DNA of 64,000 nucleotides from Leeuwenhoekiella sp. MAR_2009_132 (GCF_000687915.1 NZ_JHZY01000004.1:1560001-1624000), one strand, 5' to 3'; shown: positions 36,119 to 44,499, counted from the stretch's first letter. The notes: generated from the sequence alone by a model not told the origin. Made by a program: numbers and translations.

Positions 36119-36586
36119 TTAGTCGTCTAAAAAACCAAGCAATAAACCTGAGGTATAATATTCAAAAATGCGTTTTTCTACGGTGAAGTCTTTATTAAAA
36201 ATCAAGGTTACCGGTAATGAGAAGGGTTTATTAGGTCGCGTAGCTTGTAGGAGTGGGAGCTCGTGAACACCATTTCGTTTAGTGAGATGTTGTTTGTTTG
36301 TAAAGATTTGACCATCAAAATGTATGGTGTCTGTGGTTTCTACATTCATGCGTAGGGCATAAAATTCTTTATTTATTTTTTTGATCACTTCAGGCTTAGT
36401 AAATACAACACGGTCTATTTTTTTACAATATGCACACCAGTCGGCGTGAAAGAAGATGAATGTTTTTTTGGGTTTTTCAACTAAAGAATCTTCTAGTTGT
36501 TCCCAGCTAATCCAATTGATTTGCGCCCGATCCTGAGCGGCAAGGCTTCCGCAGCATACAATAAGAAGAAGAATAAATCTTTTCAT
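36119..36586 (-). CDS. Secreted thioredoxin-like protein (WCAYC)
   Basis: A 155-aa protein with a signal peptide (LLLIVCCGSLAAQ) and a thioredoxin fold of the Thioredoxin_7/DUF953-like type. The redox motif is in FFHADWCAYCKKIDRVVF. A cis-Pro-like segment is LPLLQATRPNKPFSLPVTLIF. It should act in the periplasm as a disulfide reductase or isomerase. It lies 30 bp after the TonB receptor gene, and the receptor's plug has a CxxC, so the receptor or its partner is a candidate substrate. Confidence 0.85.
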   Translation of the reverse strand: MKRFILLLIVCCGSLAAQDRAQINWISWEQLEDSLVEKPKKTFIFFHADWCAYCKKIDRVVFTKPEVIKKINKEFYALRMNVETTDTIHFDGQIFTNKQHLTKRNGVHELPLLQATRPNKPFSLPVTLIFNKDFTVEKRIFEYYTSGLLLGFLDD

Positions 36587-36616
36587 AACAATCTATTTTG
36601 CCCGTGTGGCCCGCAA

Positions 36617-38971
36617 TTAGAAGTCGCCAAAACGTATTCCGAAGAAAACAGTGCGCGGTCTATTAGGACCATAAATATAATTTGAGTCTCTAAGCGCGCC
36701 TTGGTCAAAGTCGTTTTGATAGCTGTTAAACACATTTTGAACCCCACCACTTAATTCTATATGCAGGTGTTCTGTCAGGTCAAAATGATAGGTAATTTTG
36801 GATGTAACATCCATAAAAGATGGGGTGTCTTCCAGTTTTATAAAGCCACTTTCGGTAATCACGTGAGGGGCAATCATAGTGCCGGTATAACTTCCGGTAA
36901 AGTCAACCTTTAAGGCTTCATTTACCGTCCAGTTGGTATTAAAAAAGCCATATACATTAGGCGATCGTACAAATTGATCTGTCAAAACATCAGACTCATT
37001 GGGGTTGCTTCCATCGGCTTCAAAGAGAATTTGGTTTTCGTTGTAAATAGATTGTTGGTAGGTAATTCCTGCCTGAAACAACAAAGCCTTGTTTGGAGAT
37101 ACATTAAATTCAATATTAGTACCTGCTACGTAGGCGCCGTTACCGTTACGAGATTCTTCAAGAATAGAACCATTGGGTAATGAAGCACCCGTGCTCACCA
37201 GAGTAAATGGGTTTTCTAGTGTGGTGTAAAAGCCTTCTACCAGCAAACTGGTTTGTACTTTATTGAACTCTTTTGTGAAATTTAAAGATGCTGTATAAGC
37301 ATTTGAGAATTCGCTTTCCAGATCGTTTGATAAAATTACGAAGCGTTGCTCACCACCTACCGAACTGATGTGCAGATCTTCATTAAAAGCTTGCGGAGCT
37401 CGAAAGCCGCGTGCGTAACCTCCTCTAAACTGAAGGTCATCTGTAAAGTTGTAAAGCAAGGTTAATCGCGGACTGAAAACTGCTTGAGAAACTGTTGAGG
37501 TGCGGGAAACATTTTGAATTTGATAAAACCCATCAATAGTAATGTGGTCTAGCCGCGCGCCTATTAATGTGGTAAAACGCTCTGTAGGTTTCCACTCATA
37601 CTGACTGTAAAAACCTAAGCTATTCACTTCTTGATCAACTACACGATTATAACCTAAAATAGCATCCTCGGTATCGTTAAGTTGATACTCTAAGCCTGAG
37701 GTGAGCACATCATTATTCTTAAATGTATGTGTGAATTTAGTGCCAGCCACAAAAGCAATATCTGTAGTTTTTCCGAAAGAATTGTTTGCAGCAGTAGAAT
37801 CTACTCGCGTTCGGCCGCCGCCTAATCCGCCGTAATAACTGTCCCGATTGGTGTGTTGTATCGAAGCGTAAGCCGTAAGATTATTGGTGCGAGAGTCATT
37901 AAACAACTCATAATCTACACCCGCAAAAATCGTATTGTGGTCTAGCTCTTCAGTGATATCTGTAAATTGTGGTGCCAAATCAAGCCGATCTCCACCACGC
38001 CTGTATTCTTTAATCGCTGTAAAATCTAAGCCCAGCTTACTATTATCGTTAGGACGATAAAATGTTTTCATTCCAAATGAATTATTAGTGAGTTTCGTTA
38101 TTTCACTAAAATCGTCATCATTAGCATCAAATGCATCACGATTGCGATACATTCCGTAAAGTGTAATTCCGGCGGTCAAATCTTCGCTTACAATTGATGA
38201 ATTTATATTGAGGTTACGGTCTGGAGTTTCACCATTTATTAAACCAAGACTGCTGTTTACTTCCCAGCTGTTGTTAATGGGTTCTTTAGTAATAATATTT
38301 ATCGTTCCGGCGATTGCGCTAGACCCAAAAAGTGCAGAGCCACCACTACGTACCACTTCTACACGGTCGATGATACTAACCGGAATTTGTTCAAGACCAT
38401 ACACGCCATTAAGTGCGCTAAAAACTGGGCGACTATTCAATAAAACCTGTGTGTATTGACCACCCAAACCATTAAGGCGCACCTGCGTAAATCCGCAATT
38501 TTGACAATTGGTTTCTACCCGAACGCCCGGTTGATAATTTAAACCGTCTGCAAGCGAAATAGATTGTGTTGCTTTAAACAGTTTCGGACTTAAGACATTT
38601 ACAATTACTGCCGCTTTTTTCTTGCTTATTCTATTCCGCGTAGCGCTAACCACCACCTCTTCTAAACTCAGTAAATCTTCAGTAAGGTTGATATTAAGTG
38701 GCTTTTCAACAAACTCTGCGGGATTAATTGTTTTTTTTAAAGTTTTAATACCTACTGCTTGAATCACTAATGTGATGTATTTATCAGGAACATCAAGTTG
38801 AAAAAACCCGTTTTCATCTGCAGCAACTCCGATTGTTGTATCACTAACCAGAATCGTCGCAAAGGGTAGTTTTGTGTTATTATGCGAGATGTTGCCGTGT
38901 ATTGTGATGGTTTCTTGTGCAAAAGTCACGCAGTAAATGCTTAAAAATAGAATCCTAATCAAATACCTCAT
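36617..38971 (-). CDS. TonB-dependent outer-membrane receptor, metal-regulated
   Basis: A 784-aa receptor. After the signal peptide (ITVYCVTFAQE-like end) comes a carboxypeptidase-regulatory-like beta-sandwich at about 20-110 (TLVIQAVGIKTLKKT), then the plug at about 115-230 with VRLNGLGGQYTQVLLNSR and VEVVRSGGSALFGSSAIAGTINI. The 22-strand barrel follows and ends with the typical FFGIRFGDF. The plug contains NCQNCGF, a CxxC near the TonB-proximal end. Its divergent neighbour is a DtxR-type regulator, with a palindromic box between them, so it likely takes up iron, manganese or a metallophore. The substrate is not determined. Confidence 0.9.
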   Translation of the reverse strand: MRYLIRILFLSIYCVTFAQETITIHGNISHNNTKLPFATILVSDTTIGVAADENGFFQLDVPDKYITLVIQAVGIKTLKKTINPAEFVEKPLNINLTEDLLSLEEVVVSATRNRISKKKAAVIVNVLSPKLFKATQSISLADGLNYQPGVRVETNCQNCGFTQVRLNGLGGQYTQVLLNSRPVFSALNGVYGLEQIPVSIIDRVEVVRSGGSALFGSSAIAGTINIITKEPINNSWEVNSSLGLINGETPDRNLNINSSIVSEDLTAGITLYGMYRNRDAFDANDDDFSEITKLTNNSFGMKTFYRPNDNSKLGLDFTAIKEYRRGGDRLDLAPQFTDITEELDHNTIFAGVDYELFNDSRTNNLTAYASIQHTNRDSYYGGLGGGRTRVDSTAANNSFGKTTDIAFVAGTKFTHTFKNNDVLTSGLEYQLNDTEDAILGYNRVVDQEVNSLGFYSQYEWKPTERFTTLIGARLDHITIDGFYQIQNVSRTSTVSQAVFSPRLTLLYNFTDDLQFRGGYARGFRAPQAFNEDLHISSVGGEQRFVILSNDLESEFSNAYTASLNFTKEFNKVQTSLLVEGFYTTLENPFTLVSTGASLPNGSILEESRNGNGAYVAGTNIEFNVSPNKALLFQAGITYQQSIYNENQILFEADGSNPNESDVLTDQFVRSPNVYGFFNTNWTVNEALKVDFTGSYTGTMIAPHVITESGFIKLEDTPSFMDVTSKITYHFDLTEHLHIELSGGVQNVFNSYQNDFDQGALRDSNYIYGPNRPRTVFFGIRFGDF

Positions 38972-38988
38972 AGTTGTTTATGTATTGT

Positions 38989-38996
38989 CAAAAATA
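38989..38996 (-). promoter_or_regulatory. -7 element for the TonB receptor operon
   Basis: TATTTTTG on the minus strand matches TAnnTTTG and lies 18 nt before the receptor start. The operator at 39000-39015 sits immediately upstream, between the expected -33 and -7. Confidence 0.6.
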
Positions 38997-38999
38997 AAG

Positions 39000-39015
39000 T
39001 TTAGGTAAACCTAAA
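39000..39015. promoter_or_regulatory. DtxR/MntR-type operator in the divergent promoter
   Basis: TTTAGGTAAACCTAAA: 7-bp arms TTTAGGT / ACCTAAA with a two-base centre. The arms resemble the TTAGGTTA half-site of DtxR/IdeR boxes. It lies between the two divergent -7 elements, where binding would block both promoters. Confidence 0.7.
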
Positions 39016-39018
39016 AAA

Positions 39019-39026
39019 TATATTTG
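39019..39026 (+). promoter_or_regulatory. -7 element for the DtxR-type regulator
   Basis: TATATTTG on the plus strand matches TAnnTTTG, 3 bp from the operator and about 40 nt before the start codon. This implies autoregulation. Confidence 0.6.
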
Positions 39027-39066
39027 AATATTTTGACGTATTATTGTGGTATAATTAAATATAAGT

Positions 39067-39717
39067 ATGACTTTTTCTGAAGAAAATTATTTAAAATCGA
39101 TTTACGCCTTGCAAAAAGATAGTCCTAAGGGTGTGAGTACGACGGTTTTATCTCAGTATTTAGAGACAAAACCGGCATCGACTACAGAAATGATTAAAAA
39201 ACTAAATGATAAGGATTTAGTGAATTATCAGCCGTATCAAGGAGTGCTTTTAAATAAAAAAGGAGAAGAAATCGCCTTGCGTGTGGTTCGGAAACACCGC
39301 CTCTGGGAAACTTTTTTAGTACAGAAATTAGATTTTAGTTGGGATGAGATTCATGACGTGGCAGAGCAGCTTGAACACATAAAATCTGAAAAGTTGATAC
39401 GAGAACTAGATCGTTTTTTGGGGTTTCCCAAGCACGATCCGCATGGAGATCCCATTCCTGATGCAGATGGAAATATCATAAAAATGGAAAAGAAGCGTGT
39501 TTCTCAATTAGTTCCCGGAGATGTGGGAACCTGTATTGGGGTTAATGACACCTCGTCGTCTTTTTTGCAGTTTCTCGATCAGCAAAATATACGGTTAGGG
39601 AGCGTTTTAGAAATTTTAAATATTCAGGAGTTTGATAAAAGTATGCGGGTGCGTATAGAGGAGCGTGAATTGTCCTTATCACAAATCGCCACAGAACATA
39701 TTTATGTGCGTATTTAA
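39067..39717 (+). CDS. DtxR/MntR-family metal-dependent regulator with FeoA-like tail
   Basis: A 216-aa protein. The N-terminal winged helix (about 1-60) reads NYLKSIYALQKDSPKGVSTTVLSQYL and EMIKKLNDKDLVNYQPYQGVLL. The dimerisation and metal-binding domain (about 60-140) has KHRLWETFLVQKLDFSWDEIHDVAEQLEHIKSEKLI and GFPKHDPHGDPIP, with the expected His, Glu and Asp ligand candidates. A C-terminal FeoA/SH3-like domain (about 150-216) follows. Such proteins repress metal-uptake genes when Fe(II) or Mn(II) is bound. The operator and the divergent receptor, plus the ZIP transporter 42 bp downstream, make metal uptake and homeostasis its likely regulon. Confidence 0.92.
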   Translation: MTFSEENYLKSIYALQKDSPKGVSTTVLSQYLETKPASTTEMIKKLNDKDLVNYQPYQGVLLNKKGEEIALRVVRKHRLWETFLVQKLDFSWDEIHDVAEQLEHIKSEKLIRELDRFLGFPKHDPHGDPIPDADGNIIKMEKKRVSQLVPGDVGTCIGVNDTSSSFLQFLDQQNIRLGSVLEILNIQEFDKSMRVRIEERELSLSQIATEHIYVRI

Positions 39718-39759
39718 AAGTATTAAAAAGTAAGTTTTAGATTTTAATTCTACTGTAAA

Positions 39760-40581
39760 ATGAATGAAATAATAGATTATTTTGAAACCTTAGACCCGGT
39801 TATGGGTGCTTTTTTAGCGACACTTTTTACGTGGGGTGTGACCGCTTTAGGCGCCTCTCTGGTTTTCTTTTTTAAAGGGATGAATCGTAAGGTTTTTGAT
39901 GCAATGTTAGGATTTGCAGGAGGCGTCATGGTTGCCGCTAGTTTCTGGAGTTTACTGGCACCGGGAATCGAAATGAGCCCCGGGGAAGGTTTTATAAAAG
40001 TGATACCCGCAGCAGTGGGATTTGCTCTGGGTGCTGCATTTTTGTTTGGTTTAGACAAAGTATTGCCACATTTACACGTAAACTTTAAAGAGGAAGATAA
40101 AGAAGGTATTCGCAGTCCCTGGCATAAATCGGTATTGTTAACGCTGGCGATAACGCTTCACAACATCCCCGAAGGTCTTGCGGTAGGGGTGTTGTTTGGT
40201 GGTGTTGCGGCCGGTTTTGATGGCGCAACCATAGGGGGTGCCGTGGCGCTTGCCATAGGTATAGGTTTGCAAAATTTCCCGGAAGGTTTTGCAGTTGCCG
40301 TACCCTTACGCAAACAAGGTTTCAGTAGATGGAAGAGTTTTCACTACGGTCAGCTTTCTGCGATCGTTGAGCCTATTGCAGCAGTAATAGGTGCCTATGC
40401 GGTAATGACTTTTAAACCTATTTTACCGTATGCTTTAGCTTTTGCCGCAGGAGCCATGATTTTTGTGGTAGTAGAAGAAGTAGTTCCCGAATCGCAACAA
40501 GGGAGTAATACAGATATTGCCACACTAGGCTTTATAGGAGGATTTATTCTAATGATGACACTTGATGTAGGGCTAGGATAA
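39760..40581 (+). CDS. ZIP-family metal transporter
   Basis: A 273-aa ZIP protein with eight predicted helices. Helix 4 contains HNIPEGLAVGVLFGG and helix 5 contains GIGLQNFPEGFAVAVPLRKQG, the metal-binding motifs (the His of helix 5 is replaced by Gln-Asn). It resembles the ZupT/GufA branch, which carries Zn, Fe or Mn. It follows the DtxR-type regulator at 42 bp and shares its likely transcript, suggesting metal-responsive control. Confidence 0.92.
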   Translation: MNEIIDYFETLDPVMGAFLATLFTWGVTALGASLVFFFKGMNRKVFDAMLGFAGGVMVAASFWSLLAPGIEMSPGEGFIKVIPAAVGFALGAAFLFGLDKVLPHLHVNFKEEDKEGIRSPWHKSVLLTLAITLHNIPEGLAVGVLFGGVAAGFDGATIGGAVALAIGIGLQNFPEGFAVAVPLRKQGFSRWKSFHYGQLSAIVEPIAAVIGAYAVMTFKPILPYALAFAAGAMIFVVVEEVVPESQQGSNTDIATLGFIGGFILMMTLDVGLG

Positions 40582-40635
40582 TTGCAACGGTACAGCTTTT
40601 ATTTGAGTCTTTATTAAATAACTCACAATTGTATT

Positions 40636-41073
40636 ATGAAAAAGCTAGCACTTATATTATTCAGTTTGTTTAGTGTGGTATCTACAGCGCAAACAATTGT
40701 TATATCTAATGATTCAATAAGTGCTAAAAAGCAGGTTCCTGAACCTCAATTTGTGGTACTAGTACCCTTTGGTAAACTTACTTCTTTTGGGGATGTGGCA
40801 ATCAAAGTTACTAAAGTTGTAGATTCCAGATGTCCTAGTGACGTAATCTGTGTTTGGGCAGGAAACGTAGGTGTTGAGTATTCAGTATATAGAGATGGAA
40901 AATTTGTGGAAGACTGCAAAGCGATCTTAGGGGCAAAAGAAGAGTTTGTTAGTTTGCTAGATACTGCCGGTACAAGTCTTGCTGCACTTTCTGTACATCC
41001 TTATCCTAAAACTTCCGAAGAAAGAATATCCCAAAAAGATTATATTTTTAGTGTAGTTTGGAAGCAGAATTAG
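40636..41073 (+). CDS. Secreted protein of unknown function
   Basis: A 145-aa protein with signal peptide ending VSTAQT. The mature part is beta-rich, with RCPSDVICVWAGNVGVEYSVYRDGKFVEDCKA, a pattern with three Cys that I know from small secreted Flavobacteriia proteins of unknown role. It lies 54 bp after the ZIP gene and may be in the same transcript. The last four bases overlap the antiparallel Cys-rich peptide gene. Confidence 0.75.
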   Translation: MKKLALILFSLFSVVSTAQTIVISNDSISAKKQVPEPQFVVLVPFGKLTSFGDVAIKVTKVVDSRCPSDVICVWAGNVGVEYSVYRDGKFVEDCKAILGAKEEFVSLLDTAGTSLAALSVHPYPKTSEERISQKDYIFSVVWKQN

Positions 41074-41210
41074 TGACAGCCACAGTTATCGCTTCCACAG
41101 GATTTATCACCCGATTTGCTGCTTAAAAATGCTGGTTTCCAAACATATTTAGTTACAAGATATCCTACAGCAACTAAAAAAATAAGAAGTACTATTATAT
41201 TCTGTATCAT
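41070..41210 (-). CDS. FeoB-associated Cys-rich membrane peptide (46 aa)
   Basis: A short ORF read from 41210: MIQNIIVLLIFLVAVGYLVT forms one transmembrane helix, then KYVWKPAFLSSKSGDKSCGS and DNCGCH, a Cys-rich tail. This single-helix plus Cys-rich layout matches the FeoB-associated Cys-rich membrane family. It lies 47 bp downstream of feoB on the same strand. Its stop overlaps the stop of the convergent secreted-protein gene by four bases. It may handle or chelate iron for FeoB. It is below the length usually called automatically. Confidence 0.75.
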   Translation of the reverse strand: MIQNIIVLLIFLVAVGYLVTKYVWKPAFLSSKSGDKSCGSDNCGCH

Positions 41211-41235
41211 AATAATTTTGTTTTTAATGGTTTGC

Positions 41236-41251
41236 TTTCGCTAAAGCGAAA
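41236..41251. repeat. Palindrome downstream of feoB
   Basis: TTTCGCT / AGCGAAA with AA between. It resembles the TTTCGCGAAAGC-like palindrome frequent in Flavobacteriia; a near copy (AGCTTCCGCGAAAGCT) lies at 16411-16426 inside the nitrilase gene. No T-run follows on the minus strand, so a terminator role is not supported. Confidence 0.4.
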
Positions 41252-41257
41252 AAACAC

Positions 41258-43360
41258 TTAAATCAATACTTGATAAGCAATTAAAGCAACTACATAGGCA
41301 AAACCACTCATAATTACGACTTGTAGTATGGGCCACTTCCAGGTATTGGTCTCTCGTTTAACAATTGCCAGAGTACTCATACATTGCATTGCAAAAGCGT
41401 AAAATAATAGGAGGGAAACACCACTTGCCAGATTAAACAGCGGGCCACCTAAAATAGGATTTACTTCGCCTGCCATTCTGTTTTTAATAGTTTCTTCTTC
41501 GTCACTACCTACGCTATAAATGGTTGCTAGCGTGCCTACAAATACTTCACGGGCTGCAAATGAACTTACAATAGCGATGCCTATCTTCCAATCGTAACCT
41601 AAAGGACGCACAACAGGTTCTATAGCTTTACCCATATAGCCAATGTAGCTGTATTCCAGTTTTTCTGAAGCGATGTGTTTATCGAGTTCGCTTTCTGGGA
41701 AATCTCCGGCTTGCATGCGTTCAACAGCATTTGCTTCGGCATTATTAAAAGCATCTCCGGGACCATTAGAAGCTAAAACCCACAGCACAATAGAGATTGC
41801 AAGAATTATTTTACCGGCACCTACGATAAATGATTTTGTCTTTTCGATCACATTATAAGCAACGTTTTTAAACAACGGAAGCTTATAGTTAGGCATCTCA
41901 ATAACAAAAAAGGTACGGCTTTTAATTTTAAGTATTCGATCTAAAAGCCAGGCAGAAAGTATTGCGGTACCAAACCCAATGAGGTATAACCCCATAAGTA
42001 CTAAACTCTGTAGATTGAAAATGTAAAGTACTTGTTGGTCTGGTATAACTAATGAGATGATGATAAGATATACCGGCAATCGTGCGCTACAGGTTGTAAA
42101 TGGGGTGACGAGAATGGTAATAAGGCGTTCTTTCCAGTTTTCGATATTACGGGTAGCCATAATCGCAGGAATCGCACAGGCAGTACCCGAAACCAGTGGT
42201 ACAACGCTTTTTCCGCTTAGGCCAAAACGACGCATAATACGATCCATCAAAAAGACCACACGACTCATATACCCACTTTCTTCGAGTATAGAAATAAAGA
42301 GAAATAAAAAGGCAATCTGCGGAATAAAAATTACAATACCTCCTAAACCGGGTATGATTCCTTCGGCGATAAGACTTGTAAACGCACCCGGTGGCATCGT
42401 ATTACGTACCCATTCTCCCATTGCGGCAAAAGACTCATCAATAAGGTCCATAGGGTAGGAAGACCAGTCGTAAATCGCCTGAAAAATAAGCAGTAAAATC
42501 GCAAAAAATATGATGTATCCCCAGAATTTATGAGTAAGCACGCGATCTAGTCTGCTGCGCAAATCTTTAGCTGCCAGATGATCTATACTCAGTGTTTCTT
42601 TTAGAACACCATTTATAAACTGGTAGCGTACAATAGTTTCTTTTTGCTGTAAACGTTTAAGATTAGATTTACTTTCGGTTTGAAAACTGGTAATACTTTG
42701 CATTTCATTACGGTCAAGTTTACCAAAATTTACATCCTGGGTAATAACCAACCATAATTTGTACAAATCCTGTTTCGGAAATGCTTTGCGTAAGCGATCA
42801 AAGTATTCTGGCGCAATTACCGAAGCATTTACACAAGGTTCAACAGAGAGTTCTTTATAATTTGTAATTAGTTCTTTAAGATTCTCAAAGCCGGTGTTTT
42901 TACGCGAGCTCACCAGTGCAATTTTGGTCTGCAGACGCTCTTCAAGCTTTTCAATATCTAGCGTAATGGCTTTACGCTGCATACGATCTGCCATATTGAT
43001 AACCAGAATCGTAGGTATTTTTAAATCTTTAATTTGAGTAAACAGCAGCAGATTCCGTTTTAGGTTTTCTACATCAGAAACCACAACGGCGACGTCTGGA
43101 TAATCTTTATCGTTTTTATTTAAAAGTAATTCTATAACCACATTCTCATCAAGAGAGCTGGCATTAAGGCTGTAGGTACCAGGAAGATCAAGTATATGTG
43201 CTTTAACCCCTCGAGGAAGTTTGCATATACCTTCTTTCTTTTCTACCGTAATTCCCGGGTAGTTTCCTACCTGTTGTTTAAGACCGGTTAATTGATTAAA
43301 AACGGAAGTCTTACCGGTATTAGGGTTTCCTATAAGGGCTACGTTTAACTGTTTACTCAT
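41258..43360 (-). CDS. feoB: Ferrous iron transporter FeoB
   Basis: A 700-aa protein. The N-terminal G domain has G1 GNPNTGKTSVFNQLTG, the switch regions (VGNYPGITVEKKEG, DLPGTYSL) and the NxxD motif NMAD. A helical regulatory region follows, then the membrane domain with two Gate motifs (PFTTCSARLPVYLIII and SSFAAREVFVGTLATIYSVG). It takes up Fe(II) across the inner membrane. It overlaps feoA by ATGA (43357-43360). It is full length and is followed by the Cys-rich peptide gene. Confidence 0.97.
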   Translation of the reverse strand: MSKQLNVALIGNPNTGKTSVFNQLTGLKQQVGNYPGITVEKKEGICKLPRGVKAHILDLPGTYSLNASSLDENVVIELLLNKNDKDYPDVAVVVSDVENLKRNLLLFTQIKDLKIPTILVINMADRMQRKAITLDIEKLEERLQTKIALVSSRKNTGFENLKELITNYKELSVEPCVNASVIAPEYFDRLRKAFPKQDLYKLWLVITQDVNFGKLDRNEMQSITSFQTESKSNLKRLQQKETIVRYQFINGVLKETLSIDHLAAKDLRSRLDRVLTHKFWGYIIFFAILLLIFQAIYDWSSYPMDLIDESFAAMGEWVRNTMPPGAFTSLIAEGIIPGLGGIVIFIPQIAFLFLFISILEESGYMSRVVFLMDRIMRRFGLSGKSVVPLVSGTACAIPAIMATRNIENWKERLITILVTPFTTCSARLPVYLIIISLVIPDQQVLYIFNLQSLVLMGLYLIGFGTAILSAWLLDRILKIKSRTFFVIEMPNYKLPLFKNVAYNVIEKTKSFIVGAGKIILAISIVLWVLASNGPGDAFNNAEANAVERMQAGDFPESELDKHIASEKLEYSYIGYMGKAIEPVVRPLGYDWKIGIAIVSSFAAREVFVGTLATIYSVGSDEEETIKNRMAGEVNPILGGPLFNLASGVSLLLFYAFAMQCMSTLAIVKRETNTWKWPILQVVIMSGFAYVVALIAYQVLI

Positions 43361-43590
43361 TGCGAGAGCTTTTCTACAAGGATATGACTGGCAGTTTCTT
43401 TACGTATTGCCAGGTGACTACCATTGATGTTGAGATACATGGGGTCTTTAAACGGTGCAATCTGAACCAATTCTACTTCATTACCGGGCAGGCAGCCCAT
43501 TTCTAAAAGCTTAAGAGGTACCATATCTAAGGTAAACTCTTTAATTATAGCTTTCTCGCCACGCTTCAGAAGATCTAATGAAATAATCAA
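43357..43590 (-). CDS. feoA: FeoA domain protein, TTG start
   Basis: A 77-aa SH3-like FeoA protein. The start codon is TTG at 43590: in-frame sequence upstream soon reaches a stop and no ATG is available. The core LLKRGEKAIIKEFTLDMVPLKLLEMGCLPGNEVELVQIAPFKDP matches FeoA closely. It is a cytoplasmic regulator of FeoB. Its stop overlaps the feoB ATG, so they are translationally coupled. A TACTTTTG -7 element at 43619-43626 (minus) lies 28 nt upstream. Confidence 0.92.
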   Translation of the reverse strand: MIISLDLLKRGEKAIIKEFTLDMVPLKLLEMGCLPGNEVELVQIAPFKDPMYLNINGSHLAIRKETASHILVEKLSQ

Positions 43591-43618
43591 AATTTATTTA
43601 GATTGAATTTAAACAAGG

Positions 43619-43626
43619 CAAAAGTA
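43619..43626 (-). promoter_or_regulatory. -7 element of the feoAB operon
   Basis: TACTTTTG on the minus strand, TAnnTTTG consensus, 28 nt before the TTG start. No DtxR-type palindrome like 39000-39015 is seen beside it. Confidence 0.5.
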
Positions 43627-43687
43627 ATGGAAAAGCAACAGACTCGAAAAGATTTGAGGTATAAAGTATGCTTAAAATAGCAGGTAT

Positions 43688-44368
43688 TTAGTCGTAAACC
43701 CGACTTTCAATTTGTTGAAGTATAGCAATGTCTTCTAGCAATTGCTCAATAGCTTCGGGATCTGTACCGTCATAAAAGCCTCTAATTCGTTTTTCAGAAT
43801 CAATGAGCATAAAATTTTCAGTATGTATCATATCATATTTATCGCCATTTCCCGCAGTTTTTACAGCCAAATAACTCTTTCGCGCCAGCTCATAAATTTC
43901 TTTTTTGGGTCCTGTAACGAGATTCCATTGTGCATCATTAACCCCTTTTTCTATAGCATAGCGTTTTAATTGAGCTACGGTATCTGTTGCAGGTATCACC
44001 GTGTGTGAGAGTAGTTTTACTTTGGGATTGTTTTTAAGCTTTTCCTGTATTTGCACCATATGTTCGGTCATAATAGGGCAAATCGTCTGGCAGGTGGTAA
44101 AGAAAAAATCGGCTACGTAAATCCCGGGATAGTCTTTTTGAGTAATGGTATCTCCGTTTTGATTAACCAGTTTAAAGTCGGCAATTTTGTGGTATTTTTT
44201 TACAAACTGAACCGTGCTGTCTACAAGTGTATTATCTACCATCGTAGGTTGGTAAATAGGCAGGCTGGGTTCTGGTTTAAGAAGGGTATAAAATATGTAA
44301 AGAATTACTGCGGAAAGGATCACCATTACAATGGCAAACTTTTTGTACTTAGCAAAAAACTGAAGCAT
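43688..44368 (-). CDS. SCO1/SenC-family copper chaperone
   Basis: A 226-aa protein with an N-terminal transmembrane anchor (IVMVILSAVILYIFYTLL) and a thioredoxin fold. The copper-binding CxxxC is in FFFTTCQTICPIM, with a distant His in MIHTENFMLID. It usually delivers copper to the CuA site of cytochrome oxidase or handles redox thiols. No oxidase gene is in this window. Divergent from rseP; a -7 box TACTTTTG lies at 44414-44421 (minus). Confidence 0.9.
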   Translation of the reverse strand: MLQFFAKYKKFAIVMVILSAVILYIFYTLLKPEPSLPIYQPTMVDNTLVDSTVQFVKKYHKIADFKLVNQNGDTITQKDYPGIYVADFFFTTCQTICPIMTEHMVQIQEKLKNNPKVKLLSHTVIPATDTVAQLKRYAIEKGVNDAQWNLVTGPKKEIYELARKSYLAVKTAGNGDKYDMIHTENFMLIDSEKRIRGFYDGTDPEAIEQLLEDIAILQQIESRVYD

Positions 44369-44470
44369 AAACTGCGTTTTAGATTACAAAATTACAACCC
44401 GAATCGCGCCTGGCAAAAGTATTCTAAGGCTATCTTTTTAAATGCCCGCTGCAGCACGCTGTAAATACTT

Positions 44471-44499
44471 TTGTATGCGGATGTAAAAGGTTACTTTTG
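44471..44499 (+). promoter_or_regulatory. Likely promoter of rseP
   Basis: TTG (44471-44473), 18 bp, then TACTTTTG (44492-44499): both Bacteroidota promoter elements. A second TACTTTTG lies at 44466-44473. The start codon follows 113 bp downstream, leaving a long leader. Confidence 0.5.

Noticed and set aside
41236..41251. Terminator of feoB
   Set aside because: The palindrome has no T-run on the minus strand, and the Cys-rich Feo gene lies beyond it, so stopping transcription here would cut the operon.
44051..44464. 137-codon frame antisense to the SCO gene
   Set aside because: It overlaps a clear SCO protein on the other strand and ends in the divergent promoter region.
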